Assembly: GCF_024464595.1 (NCBI RefSeq)
Contig: NZ_JANHAW010000003.1
Location: 1 to 64,000 of the forward strand
Length of the DNA: 64,000 bases
Direction: 5' to 3'
Source: Halobellus litoreus
GTDB taxonomy: Archaea; Halobacteriota; Halobacteria; Halobacteriales; Haloferacaceae
Part shown: one piece after another, positions 7,958 to 16,157 of the stretch
Layout of the letters: every line of letters begins with the position of its first letter
How positions within the stretch are numbered: position 1 is the stretch's first letter
The notes under the pieces: generated by a model
The model's database searches: none
What the model was told of the DNA's origin: nothing
The model's input: only the letters and a program-made list of their open reading frames with translations
Position numbers and translations under genes: made by a program

Positions 7958-8833
7958 ATGCTCGCGTACTCCACCTACAGTGAGGCCGGCGGGGTCGGAA
8001 AGACCACGACGGCGGCGAACCTCGCGGTCGCACACGCCAGGGCGGGACTCGACCCGCTGGTCGTTCCGCTGGACCCCCAGGACGGCGACCTCTCGCGCCT
8101 GTTCGGCGTCGACGACGACCGAACCGAACCGGTCGACAACCTCGTCAGACACTTGATTCGGCGACCGAAAGGGGACTTCGGGGACTTGATTCGGACCGTC
8201 GAAGGAGTCGACATCATCCCCGAACACAATATGCTCTCGGACCTCGCAGAGTACCTCCAGCGGGAGAAGGAACAGGCCGAAGCGATGGGAGAGGCCTTCG
8301 GCGTCCACGCACAACTCTTGCGAGTCCTCCGGGAAGCGGGGGTCCCCGATCAGTACGACGTGTTGATCTGTGATCCGCCGGCGACGGAGGGACCACACCT
8401 GTACAACGCGATCAACGCCACCCGATCGCTCGTCATTCCGATCGAACCGAGCGCGAAGGGGCAGGCCGCCGTCGAAGGGCTAGAGGAACTCGTCGCGGGC
8501 TTCGAAGAGCAACTCGACGTCGAGGTCGGCGTCCTCGCCGCGATCCCGATGGGGTTCAAGAACACGCGGGATCAGCGATCGATACTCGAGGCGATCGAGT
8601 ATCCGATCCCGGAAGTCGTCGGCGAGCGAGCGTCGCTGATGGAGGGTTGCTGGATGCAACAGTGCTCGGCGTTCGAGTACGTTCGTGAACACCGCGACCG
8701 GCGACGCGACTACGAGATCGAGACCTTGGCGCAGTTCGATCGGTTAGCCAGACATTTAGAACGAGAGGTCGGACTCGAGGCACCGAACCCCCCTGAACCG
8801 GGCGACGTCGACCACGAGGTGATGACCGCATGA
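7958..8833 (+). CDS. ParA/MinD-family partition ATPase
   Basis: 291 residues from MLAYSTYSE. The P-loop at about residues 9-16 reads AGGVGKTT. The usual first Lys of the deviant Walker box (KGGVGKT) is Ala here, while the catalytic GVGKTT is kept. The second motif is in 'VPLDPQDGDLSRL' and the third in 'DVLICDPPATEG'. ParA ATPases position DNA by ATP-dependent nucleoid binding. A TTG at 7946 in the same frame has a good Shine-Dalgarno GGAGG (7935-7939) and is an alternative start, adding four residues. The gene overlaps its small partner by four bases (ATGA) and follows the iteron region, forming a two-gene par operon. Confidence 0.85.
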   Translation: MLAYSTYSEAGGVGKTTTAANLAVAHARAGLDPLVVPLDPQDGDLSRLFGVDDDRTEPVDNLVRHLIRRPKGDFGDLIRTVEGVDIIPEHNMLSDLAEYLQREKEQAEAMGEAFGVHAQLLRVLREAGVPDQYDVLICDPPATEGPHLYNAINATRSLVIPIEPSAKGQAAVEGLEELVAGFEEQLDVEVGVLAAIPMGFKNTRDQRSILEAIEYPIPEVVGERASLMEGCWMQQCSAFEYVREHRDRRRDYEIETLAQFDRLARHLEREVGLEAPNPPEPGDVDHEVMTA

Positions 8834-9207
8834 CGGGGATGAAACAAGGCGCCGGGGAGAACCCCTTCGCGGACGACAACGAGACGCCGGAGGAACCGGC
8901 CGCCGACGAGGAGACCGACGACCAGACGTCAGAGGCGGACGACCAGTCCGCGTCGCGACAGCCGATGCAGATTCCGTACAAGTTTCGGCGCGACGGGGTC
9001 CAGGACGGGCGGAGTCGCGTCCCGCTCTTTCTCCAGCCGGAGACGAAGACCGCAGAGCGGGAGGCGCTCCGAGATCTCGAGGACCACTTCGACGACGACG
9101 TCTCCCTGACCGACCTCCGGGAGGCGCTCGTGATGGTCGGCCTCCAGCACCGCGGAGCGGTCGAGGAACAACTGGAGGAGTGGGGGTACGGAATGACGTT
9201 CGAGTAG
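8830..9207 (+). CDS. Small acidic partner protein of ParA (possible ParB-like/DNA adaptor)
   Basis: 125 residues, translationally coupled to parA by an ATGA overlap. Residues 1-45 are highly acidic and low in complexity. Residues 50-125 are a compact region ('QIPYKFRRDGVQDGRSRVPLF', then 'DDVSLTDLREALVMVGLQH' and a helical tail). In ParA operons the second gene normally encodes the centromere-binding adaptor. No classical ParB or ribbon-helix-helix motif is obvious, so this is inferred from position alone. I do not recognise the family by sequence. Confidence 0.6.
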   Translation: MTGMKQGAGENPFADDNETPEEPAADEETDDQTSEADDQSASRQPMQIPYKFRRDGVQDGRSRVPLFLQPETKTAEREALRDLEDHFDDDVSLTDLREALVMVGLQHRGAVEEQLEEWGYGMTFE

Positions 9208-9447
9208 TCGTTTACAGCTCATAAATCATTATTTGCTATATCGAGCGGCATCATTGGAAGTTGAGACTACACCGGGGATAGCGGGACTGTGATGCGTGGT
9301 TTCAACCGAATCCGCGATCAGAAACTGCTTCGGATCGTCTCTCAAGCGCCCTCTCCTATCATACGTTCAACTATACCAGGGGATTTCTGGGAGTGCCGAC
9401 AGCGTTGCCACTCAGAAAATCGGCGTTAGCCCGGACTGAGTAGCTAT

Positions 9448-11148
9448 CTACCCGATCCCGGTCTCCTTCTTCAGCAGCGTGAGTGTATTGTCGGCCGTCA
9501 CGATCGGCGAATGCTCGTACTCGTCGGTCAATGCGACCTGCACGAGCAGATCCACGGCTCGCCAGATCGAGTACAGCAGACACGCGAACACGAAGTAGAA
9601 GAACCGCAGTGCAAAATCCTTCGACGTCGTGGCGGCCATGAACCGCTTGATCGACCTGTAGCCGCTCTCGATTTCCCACCGGTAGCCATACTCAGTAAGG
9701 TGGCCACTCCCTCTATTCGTCATGAACACTGAGTACTGCCGGTGATCGTCATGCTCGGAGTTCTCTTTCCGGCGGTAGATGAGCGTCGTCTCGTGCCACT
9801 CGTTCTTGCCGAGGTGCAGCTTCCGGTCGGTCTCGTACCGATTCTGATCCCGTCGGAGCAATCGCTTGGCCTGGGCCTTCTCGCTCGTCTGCATCCGCTT
9901 TGGAACGACATACGACAGCCCACGCTGACTGATCATCTCCAGGACGTGCTGGCTGTCGAATTCCCGGTCCATCAGCACGTTATCGACGTGGACGAGCTCT
10001 TCAGCCGAATCGAGCAAGTCCTCAACGATCTCCTTGCGTGACTCCCCTTTTCGTACCGGGCGGGCATCAAGGACGAGCGGAACTGCATTGCCGACCAACT
10101 GCACCGTCGCCCACTGGTAGGCGTACTCGTCGGTCTTCTCTTTCGTCCCGATGATCTCGTCCTCATGGCCCGTTCTATCTCCCGTGAAGGGATCTGCTTC
10201 GGTGATGTCGATCGCGATGATCCCGGCTCGGAAGAACTCCTCCGTCTCCGCGACTTCTTCCAGCAGTTGAGTCACCGCCTGTCGGTACATCTGGCGAATC
10301 TGTGCGATCGACAGGTCACGAAGATGCTCTCGGTGGGCATGTCCTAGCGGTGTCCGGTCACGCGTCGACTCGTAGACGAAGCTGCGAGCCCCCTCGTTGG
10401 CAGCCAGCCCCTCGCGAAGTCCGAGATACGTTTGTAAGTCCCAGTACGCGTTCTCGTGGATCTCACAGCCCTCGCCACGGTCCAGCGAGAATGCTGGAAA
10501 GACAACGCGACTGACGTGATCGCTGATCTTCGCTGCTTCTTCCAAAACAGTCTGGTCGTTCCGATCGGTCTCAACAGACTCGTCGTCATGGTACTGGAGC
10601 TTCTGTTCCGGGTCACGGGGAACCGCGACACCTGCGTTCTGGGCTTTGATGAGGATCGTTCGAGCCGCCGTCTCGACTGTCTCACAGAGGTCGGCACTGA
10701 AGCGCTTGTTCCAACTCCGCCAGAGTGTGGACTGATCGGGGATGGTATCGAACCCGAGCGAGCGACGGGTTTCTGAGTGCTGCCGGAGATGGTCGACGAC
10801 CGCTGTTTCGTGGTCCCAGCCGTACACTTCTTTCAGCAGGAATGCCCTGAAGAGCTGTGGCATCTCATATCGAGTTGGACCGGAATATTGGTCGTGAGGA
10901 TTGAACTCCACGTAGGAAAGTGGATACTGACAGACGAACGCCTCGACCGAGTCGTGAGCGCTGTGTTCGAACCAGATTCCCGAGACGGTCCGGAAATCCT
11001 CACTGAGCGCCGTCAGTGAGCTCTGGTCGTACAGTGGAGTCGACTCGTACGCTGGCCAGTCAACGTGCTGACGGCGGGCGATTCGTCGGAAGACACTGCG
11101 TTGAGACTCGTAAGTCGCAACCACTGCCGAAAGGTAGCCCAGACACAT
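9448..11148 (-). CDS. DDE transposase, IS4-like (YREK signature)
   Basis: 566 residues. An RNase-H-like catalytic core is visible: first Asp in 'IIAIDITEADPF' (around residue 310), second in 'NVLMDREFDSQ' (around 390), and the Glu in 'YGYRWEIESGYRSIKR' (around 485). The last matches the IS4-family Y-(2)-R-(3)-E-(6)-K signature. The C-terminus is hydrophobic ('FFYFVFACLLYSIWRAVDLLV'), as in many haloarchaeal DDE transposases. Family inference: cut-and-paste transposition. Some upstream residues may be leader, and a start inside 'VVATYES' is possible. The frame is intact, so the element may be mobile. It separates the par locus from the CPBP pair at 11279-12998. Confidence 0.85.
   Translation of the reverse strand: MCLGYLSAVVATYESQRSVFRRIARRQHVDWPAYESTPLYDQSSLTALSEDFRTVSGIWFEHSAHDSVEAFVCQYPLSYVEFNPHDQYSGPTRYEMPQLFRAFLLKEVYGWDHETAVVDHLRQHSETRRSLGFDTIPDQSTLWRSWNKRFSADLCETVETAARTILIKAQNAGVAVPRDPEQKLQYHDDESVETDRNDQTVLEEAAKISDHVSRVVFPAFSLDRGEGCEIHENAYWDLQTYLGLREGLAANEGARSFVYESTRDRTPLGHAHREHLRDLSIAQIRQMYRQAVTQLLEEVAETEEFFRAGIIAIDITEADPFTGDRTGHEDEIIGTKEKTDEYAYQWATVQLVGNAVPLVLDARPVRKGESRKEIVEDLLDSAEELVHVDNVLMDREFDSQHVLEMISQRGLSYVVPKRMQTSEKAQAKRLLRRDQNRYETDRKLHLGKNEWHETTLIYRRKENSEHDDHRQYSVFMTNRGSGHLTEYGYRWEIESGYRSIKRFMAATTSKDFALRFFYFVFACLLYSIWRAVDLLVQVALTDEYEHSPIVTADNTLTLLKKETGIG
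9448..11148 (-). mobile_element. Insertion sequence, ends not resolved
   Basis: The transposase gene marks the core of an insertion sequence. The element must extend somewhat into 9210-9447 on the left and 11149-11278 on the right. I could not find a convincing pair of terminal inverted repeats or target duplications by eye, so only the gene span is given. Confidence 0.5.
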
Positions 11149-11278
11149 TCAAGAGTTCGTCTACAAAAACTCGCGACTCTGCGCTCACCATTCGGGAAGG
11201 TCCCAGTACCGTCGTTGAGATGGCCGACCCTTGCGGCGCCCGTGCCAACGCCCGGTTCGATGAGATCGAGGGGACGTT

Positions 11279-12103
11279 TCATCGTACTGGATTCGACGGT
11301 TCCGAGCGCGATTCTGGATCGGTCGAGAGCGTTGAGGGGCCGGAGACGAACACCAGCGCGACCGAGATTAGTCCGAGCCCGACAATCAAGACAGCCAGTG
11401 ACTGATTGCCGGTTTCAAGCAATCCCGACCACCCGAGTGCGCCGTTAAATGCACCATGAGCGAGGACTACGACCGGGACGCTACCGCCAGCACTGTTGAA
11501 TAGCCACGCGAATATGATTGCGAGCGTTAGGCCCATCACGGCAAACGGAACGAACGAGAACTCCGACTGGGACGTTCCCGGAAGTACGAACAGCGGGAGA
11601 TGCCACACCACCCACATGACCGCGACGATACCGCTTGCGACAAGCGCGTTATGCCGTTTCTGAAGACGCGCCTGGGCGAACCCGCGCCACCCGGGTTCTT
11701 CGAGTCCACCGAGCACGAGGCCGATCAAGATGGCACCAGGAAGGGTGGTGAGTGGGTGGAGTCCAGTGAGTCGAAACTGACCGTCGGAGAGTACCGAGTC
11801 AATGGCGACGAGGGTGACGAGACCGACGAGTGGGCCCCCAATCGAGACAACATACCAGACAGGTGAGACACGCCAGCGGAACAAACGGTCTCGGAACCCG
11901 TCAAACGAACCGACGAGCAGGGCGACGATCACTCCTGCAACTAGCGGCCCCAATCCGCCGATCAGGAACAGAAGGGTACCGACGGGTCCCATCGGGTCGG
12001 GTTGGAGGTACTGCAACCCCCACGCCACCCAAGAAAACGTGTACGCGGTGGCAGCGTACGCGGGGATCGGGTACCGGCGCGCGAACGTCGAAATCCGGGA
12101 CAT
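11279..12103 (-). CDS. CPBP intramembrane glutamic endopeptidase, class A
   Basis: 274 residues from MSRISTF. Longer readings run into the neighbouring gene and add an unrelated polar stretch. Motifs: LEEPGWRG (E135, E136, R140), WHLPLF (H168) and HGAFN (H216, N220), with about eight membrane helices. The Pro after the EE pair replaces the Leu found in the sister copies. Its start codon lies 7 bp after the stop of the class B gene at 12111-12998, so the two form a transcriptional pair. The C-terminal 20 residues are polar. Its terminator side faces the transposase. The substrate is unknown. Confidence 0.9.
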   Translation of the reverse strand: MSRISTFARRYPIPAYAATAYTFSWVAWGLQYLQPDPMGPVGTLLFLIGGLGPLVAGVIVALLVGSFDGFRDRLFRWRVSPVWYVVSIGGPLVGLVTLVAIDSVLSDGQFRLTGLHPLTTLPGAILIGLVLGGLEEPGWRGFAQARLQKRHNALVASGIVAVMWVVWHLPLFVLPGTSQSEFSFVPFAVMGLTLAIIFAWLFNSAGGSVPVVVLAHGAFNGALGWSGLLETGNQSLAVLIVGLGLISVALVFVSGPSTLSTDPESRSEPSNPVR

Positions 12104-12110
12104 GAGTTGT

Positions 12111-12998
12111 TCACCCAGCGACCGGTGGTCGGAAGTCGCTCGTTCGATGGTCGTGTGCCCACCGGTAGTATCCCCAGACCCCGATTGCGACAGGGCCAGC
12201 CACGGCGAGGAGCAAAAGGAACTGGATATCTGCCGATCCCTCGGAAGCATACCGAACGTTAGCCACGATCGGCGCGAAGTTGTACGCACCGTGCAGCAGT
12301 CCGACAAATATCACGTTCCGGGTCGTCTCGTAGAGGACTCCAAAGACGAGCCCTGCCACGAGCAACAGAAGGAGATTCACGGGGAGCTGGGAGACATCGA
12401 GTCCGGCGACTAAGAGTCGCTGCGGGACGTGCCAGAGGGCAAACAACACTGCGGCGACGACGATCGCGAGGGCTTTCCTGAAGCGGCTCTGTCCACCGCC
12501 GAGGAGCGCAATCAGTTTGGTTTGCAGGTAGGCTCGGGCGACCAGTTCCTCGGCGATTCCAACGAAGACCCAGTTGATGAGGGCATATACGATGATCAAG
12601 ATGGGTGTTAGATCTGAGTAGCTCCACGAGAGCTGGCCCCCGGTTACGACTGCGACCAAGAGGAGAAGCACGTTCAGCACGATGATGATGCCGGCGAACC
12701 AGACCGTCCCCGACCGAGCGTGCGGCCACGAGAAGCCGACGCCCCGAGCACGGATGCCTTCCAAGCGGAGGACGCCGTACCCGACACCCAGCATGATCGC
12801 CCCGGGAAACACGTTGAGGACGACCCGCCACGGATCGGTCGATGACAACCCGAACACTTGCTGGAGTGTCGGTGTGACGTAGGCGGTCCAGCCAGCGAGG
12901 AAGATCGCCATGAACGCGATAAACGCCCCCAGAAGCGTGAGCCCGCCTCGGAACGCGAGAGGTTCGACGTTGTGTGAATCCAGACCAGTGTTTTTCAT
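12111..12998 (-). CDS. CPBP intramembrane glutamic endopeptidase, class B
   Basis: 295 residues from MKNTGLD; an in-frame Met five codons earlier is possible. Motifs: IAEELVARAYLQTK (E150, E151, R155), WHVPQR (H190) and LHGAYN (H236, N240). The tail 'YYRWAHDHRTSDFRP' matches tails of the copies at 15170 and 17182 and defines class B. About eight helices are predicted from hydrophobicity. It is the upstream member of a two-gene unit with the class A protease at 11279. It is followed upstream by a DUF5518 gene in the same direction with only 23 bp between them, so all three may be one operon. Confidence 0.9.
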   Translation of the reverse strand: MKNTGLDSHNVEPLAFRGGLTLLGAFIAFMAIFLAGWTAYVTPTLQQVFGLSSTDPWRVVLNVFPGAIMLGVGYGVLRLEGIRARGVGFSWPHARSGTVWFAGIIIVLNVLLLLVAVVTGGQLSWSYSDLTPILIIVYALINWVFVGIAEELVARAYLQTKLIALLGGGQSRFRKALAIVVAAVLFALWHVPQRLLVAGLDVSQLPVNLLLLLVAGLVFGVLYETTRNVIFVGLLHGAYNFAPIVANVRYASEGSADIQFLLLLAVAGPVAIGVWGYYRWAHDHRTSDFRPPVAG

Positions 12999-13021
12999 CA
13001 GAAACACCCCCACTAACGTGC

Positions 13022-13420
13022 TTATTGCTCTCTCGGAGTGCCCGATTCACGGCTCGTCGACTGTGCGTTCGAGTAGAGGTACGCGCCCACGTAGCCGCCG
13101 ACCGCGCTCAATCCGATGATCCAGGCGAACAGCAGCGGGAACATGACCAACAGGATAATGGCGAGTTCCACGCCTCCGGGAACCCCCAGCGCCGATGGCT
13201 GCAAAAGGAAGAGCCCGAAGCCCAGAACGAGCACGAGGAGTATCGGGACAACCGCAATCCCGCCGGAGATGGCACCGGTCTTCGCACCGCGCTTCGGAGG
13301 TACCTTCTGTAGATAGCCCGCAATCCCCCCACCGAGCAGTGCGGAGAAGCCCGTGAACGAGAGGACGATCGTTACCACTGCGCCGATGGCTGCATTCTTG
13401 AGTTCGCTTCGTTCGACCAT
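13022..13420 (-). CDS. DUF5518 small membrane protein
   Basis: 132 residues from MVERSELKN. Four hydrophobic segments, with 'LLGGGIAGYLQ' and a Gly-rich 'RGAKTGAISGGIA' loop, match the DUF5518 family common in haloarchaea. These proteins have no assigned function. The polar C-terminus ('SNAQSTSRESGTPREQ') is probably cytoplasmic. The gene is upstream of two CPBP genes on the same strand and divergent from the sensor-domain gene at 13525. It could be an accessory subunit of, or a substrate for, the membrane proteases, but that is inferred from location only. Confidence 0.7.
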   Translation of the reverse strand: MVERSELKNAAIGAVVTIVLSFTGFSALLGGGIAGYLQKVPPKRGAKTGAISGGIAVVPILLVLVLGFGLFLLQPSALGVPGGVELAIILLVMFPLLFAWIIGLSAVGGYVGAYLYSNAQSTSRESGTPREQ

Positions 13421-13524
13421 GCTAGATGATCGAACTGGCAACAAAATAGAGTGCACTCCCTGTTCCAGTGGGCTGAGAACCACCTTCTGAACTAATATAA
13501 TTTGGATTTACATATCCATACGTG

Positions 13525-14262
13525 ATGGCCTCGAATCCCGCCTCCAGCCAGTCATCGGGAGCCGCTGAGTCTACGCTCTCTACGACCATTCGGCGAAGCC
13601 TCGGTGCTCCTCTCCAGGTACAGACGTACAAGAACCTCCTGTATCTCGCCCTCGCGTTCCCGCTCGGACTCGTGTACTTCGTCAGTCTCGTCTTCGGCGT
13701 GGCGCTCGGCGTGGGGTTGCTTATCACGTGGATCGGGCTGCCGATTCTCCTCGTGACGCTCTTTGCTGCGACGGCTGTCGCTGGCTTCGAAGCCGCGCTG
13801 GCCAGATATCTCGGTGACGTGAACGCCTCGGTACCGACGTTCCTCGCAGAGTTCGATGTCTCTGACGGACTCGTCTTCCCGGGGAACGGGTTCGTCGACG
13901 CTGTCAAACGACTCGTAACGGCCCGGACAACCTGGACGAGTGTCGTCCTCGTCCTCGCGAAGTTCGGGTTCGGACTGCTCTCGTTCGTCGCACTCACCGT
14001 CAGTGGTGCGGTTACGGGTGCGTTCCTGGCAGCCCCGTTCATCTACGACGATCCGGACGTGGTCCTCGGGATCAGTGGGATGGTCGTCGACGGCGACTAC
14101 ACCGTTGGGCCGTGGGTCGTCGACACGTTCCCGGAGGCACTCGTGGCTTCCGTCGTCGGTGTCGTGTTCCTGTTTGTCGCGCTCAACCTCCTGAACAGCC
14201 TCGCCCGATTCCACGCCCGGTACACCGCCAACCTCCTCCAGGTAGACGACGAGGGGTTGTGA
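13525..14262 (+). CDS. Sensor-domain membrane protein
   Basis: 245 residues from the ATG at 13525; a GTG one codon earlier is possible. Residues 30-75 ('TYKNLLYLALAFPLGLVYF' followed by a second long hydrophobic segment) match the start of the 'putative sensor' domain found in haloarchaea and actinobacteria, often fused to histidine kinases. Two further helices lie at about 140-170 and 205-225. No kinase or HTH output domain follows, so it is a stand-alone sensor-like protein. It ends six bases before the CPBP gene at 14269 and almost certainly shares its transcript. A role in controlling or partnering the proteases is a reasonable inference. Confidence 0.7.
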   Translation: MASNPASSQSSGAAESTLSTTIRRSLGAPLQVQTYKNLLYLALAFPLGLVYFVSLVFGVALGVGLLITWIGLPILLVTLFAATAVAGFEAALARYLGDVNASVPTFLAEFDVSDGLVFPGNGFVDAVKRLVTARTTWTSVVLVLAKFGFGLLSFVALTVSGAVTGAFLAAPFIYDDPDVVLGISGMVVDGDYTVGPWVVDTFPEALVASVVGVVFLFVALNLLNSLARFHARYTANLLQVDDEGL

Positions 14263-14268
14263 ACTATC

Positions 14269-15165
14269 ATGCGTAGTCTACATTCGGTTCGCAAGCGGAT
14301 TGAGGAGCATCGGGTCCTCGCGTTCTTCGTCGGTGCCTACGCGATCACCTGGGGGATCTGGTTTCCGGTACTGACTGCGATCGATCGAGGGTGGATGGCG
14401 TATAACACGACCGCTATCCTCGTGCTCGTCGCCGGGAGTTTCGGACCGCCCATCTCGGCCGCCATCGTGACGTACCTGACTGGCGGGAGCCTGAAGAGCT
14501 GGTTCTCACAGGCACTTCGGTGGCGCGTCGCACCGCGCTGGTGGCTCGCCGCACTCGGCCTCCCGCTGGTTCTGTACGCCCTCATGGCAGGGGTCCACCT
14601 CCTGCTCGGTGGAGAATTGAACTGGGGCGAGGTCAATCCGCTCGCGTCCATCCCGCTGGCGTATCTGAACATCTTCATCTGGGGCGGGGGCAACGAGGAA
14701 CTCGGCTGGCGGGGGTTCGCGCTTCCCTACCTGCAAGAGCGATACAGCGCCCTCGTCTCGAGTCTCATCATCGGCGTCGTCTGGGCTGTCTGGCACGCAC
14801 CTGCTGGTATCATCGAACGCGGCGTCACCGGCTGGGCGGTCGACCTGCCCATCTACGCGGTCATCGTGATCGGCATCTCGATCGTCGCGACCCTGCTGTA
14901 CAATAGCACCAGGGGCAGCGTCCTGCTCACGATGGTGTTCCACGCCGGCGTGAACGCAGGACAGGGACTCTACCCCGTCGAGGGGATATTCACGCCGACC
15001 GGCGAACTCGCCCGCTTCGTGGCGTGGGCGGTCCTCGTCGGCGTGCTCTTGCTGGCGTTCGGCTGGCGGAGCCTCGCTCGTGGTGACGTCGCCGGCGCCG
15101 CACAGGCGGGGGCACGTCATGTCCCGGATGGCGACGAAGCGAGACGCCCACACCTGACGGACTAA
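14269..15165 (+). CDS. CPBP intramembrane glutamic endopeptidase, class A
   Basis: 298 residues. Motifs: GNEELGWRG (E143, E144, R148), WHAPAG (H176) and HAGVN (H225, N229). The N-terminus and the GGGNEELGWRGFALP core are close to the copy at 5551. The LP of the HLP motif has become AP. The C-terminal 40 residues are polar, with several His and Arg. It is the second gene of a probable four-gene run: sensor protein, this gene, a class B gene starting 5 bp after its stop, then another CPBP. The substrate is unknown. Confidence 0.9.
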   Translation: MRSLHSVRKRIEEHRVLAFFVGAYAITWGIWFPVLTAIDRGWMAYNTTAILVLVAGSFGPPISAAIVTYLTGGSLKSWFSQALRWRVAPRWWLAALGLPLVLYALMAGVHLLLGGELNWGEVNPLASIPLAYLNIFIWGGGNEELGWRGFALPYLQERYSALVSSLIIGVVWAVWHAPAGIIERGVTGWAVDLPIYAVIVIGISIVATLLYNSTRGSVLLTMVFHAGVNAGQGLYPVEGIFTPTGELARFVAWAVLVGVLLLAFGWRSLARGDVAGAAQAGARHVPDGDEARRPHLTD

Positions 15166-15169
15166 CACC

Positions 15170-16042
15170 ATGACACTATATTCCACCTCCCGATCCGCCG
15201 ACGGGGAATCGTCGATCGAGTTCGAGCGACGGTTGGGACCACCGGCGCTGTTGCTCGGTGTGACGGGGCTGATCATCGTGGTCGTCCCACTCGCGATTTA
15301 CCCACACCTCGAGAGCCGGTTCGGCTTCTTCGTCGTCCTGTCGGCGACGTTCGCCGTCATCGCTGGGGTAGGCTGGATCGCTCTCCGGCTCGACGGGGTC
15401 ACCGCTCGGGCCGTGGGGCTCGGTCGGGAGCACATCCTCCCGGGCGTACTCGCCGTCCTCGGGCTCTACGTGCTGCTCAACGCCGTCGGTGCCGGAACGG
15501 TGTTGGTCTCCGGTGAGGCCATCAGCATCGAACTCTCGGACGAATACGCGTCGGCCGGGATGTGGGCTGTCGCCGGGATCGCGTATCTCGCGTTCAACGG
15601 GATGGCCGAGGAATTCGCGTTCCGGGGCTACCTCCAGAACAAGGTCATCGCGCTATTCGGTGGCAGTAACAATCGAATCAGAAAGGCCGGCGCGATCTTC
15701 GCCGGTGTGTTGCTGTTTGCCCTCATCCACATCCCCCAGCGGGTCTTGATCGGCGGCGTCACGTCGCCGGTTGCCATCGCCCAGTCGTTACTGGGGATCG
15801 TCCTTCTGGGGCTCGTCCTCGGGGTGCTCTACGAGTACACACGCAACGTCGTGTTCGTCGGCGTCCTGCACGGGACGTTCAACTGGCAGCCGATCGTCGT
15901 GGCAGGGGCCCCAGTTTCCGAACTCGCGTTGGTCGTGGGCATTCCGGTTCTCGTCCTCACGGCATGGTACTACCGGCGGTGGGCGAGCGGGAAGAACGCC
16001 CCCGAGTTCTCCCCGCAACGGCAACTAGGGGTGAGTCGATGA
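15170..16042 (+). CDS. CPBP intramembrane glutamic endopeptidase, class B
   Basis: 290 residues. Motifs: MAEEFAFRGYLQNK (E147, E148, R152), IHIPQR (H187) and LHGTFN (H234, N238). A tail 'YYRRWASGKNAPEFSPQ' marks class B. It is very similar around the active site to the copy at 17182 (AEEFAFRGYLQNKV in both). It starts 5 bp after the class A gene, giving the second same-strand A/B pair of the cluster, here with A first (the pair at 11279-12998 has B first). Close spacing in both orders suggests that the two classes work together, perhaps as a hetero-oligomer. This is inference. Confidence 0.9.
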   Translation: MTLYSTSRSADGESSIEFERRLGPPALLLGVTGLIIVVVPLAIYPHLESRFGFFVVLSATFAVIAGVGWIALRLDGVTARAVGLGREHILPGVLAVLGLYVLLNAVGAGTVLVSGEAISIELSDEYASAGMWAVAGIAYLAFNGMAEEFAFRGYLQNKVIALFGGSNNRIRKAGAIFAGVLLFALIHIPQRVLIGGVTSPVAIAQSLLGIVLLGLVLGVLYEYTRNVVFVGVLHGTFNWQPIVVAGAPVSELALVVGIPVLVLTAWYYRRWASGKNAPEFSPQRQLGVSR

Positions 16043-16157
16043 CCACCTGGCAGGACGGAGCGCTGAGGATTGGGGCATGGAGGGAACCGTCGTCCACTCG
16101 TTCGGCAGCGCATCGCGTATCGCACGGCAAGATGCTTCGCAGTTTCACCATCACCTC

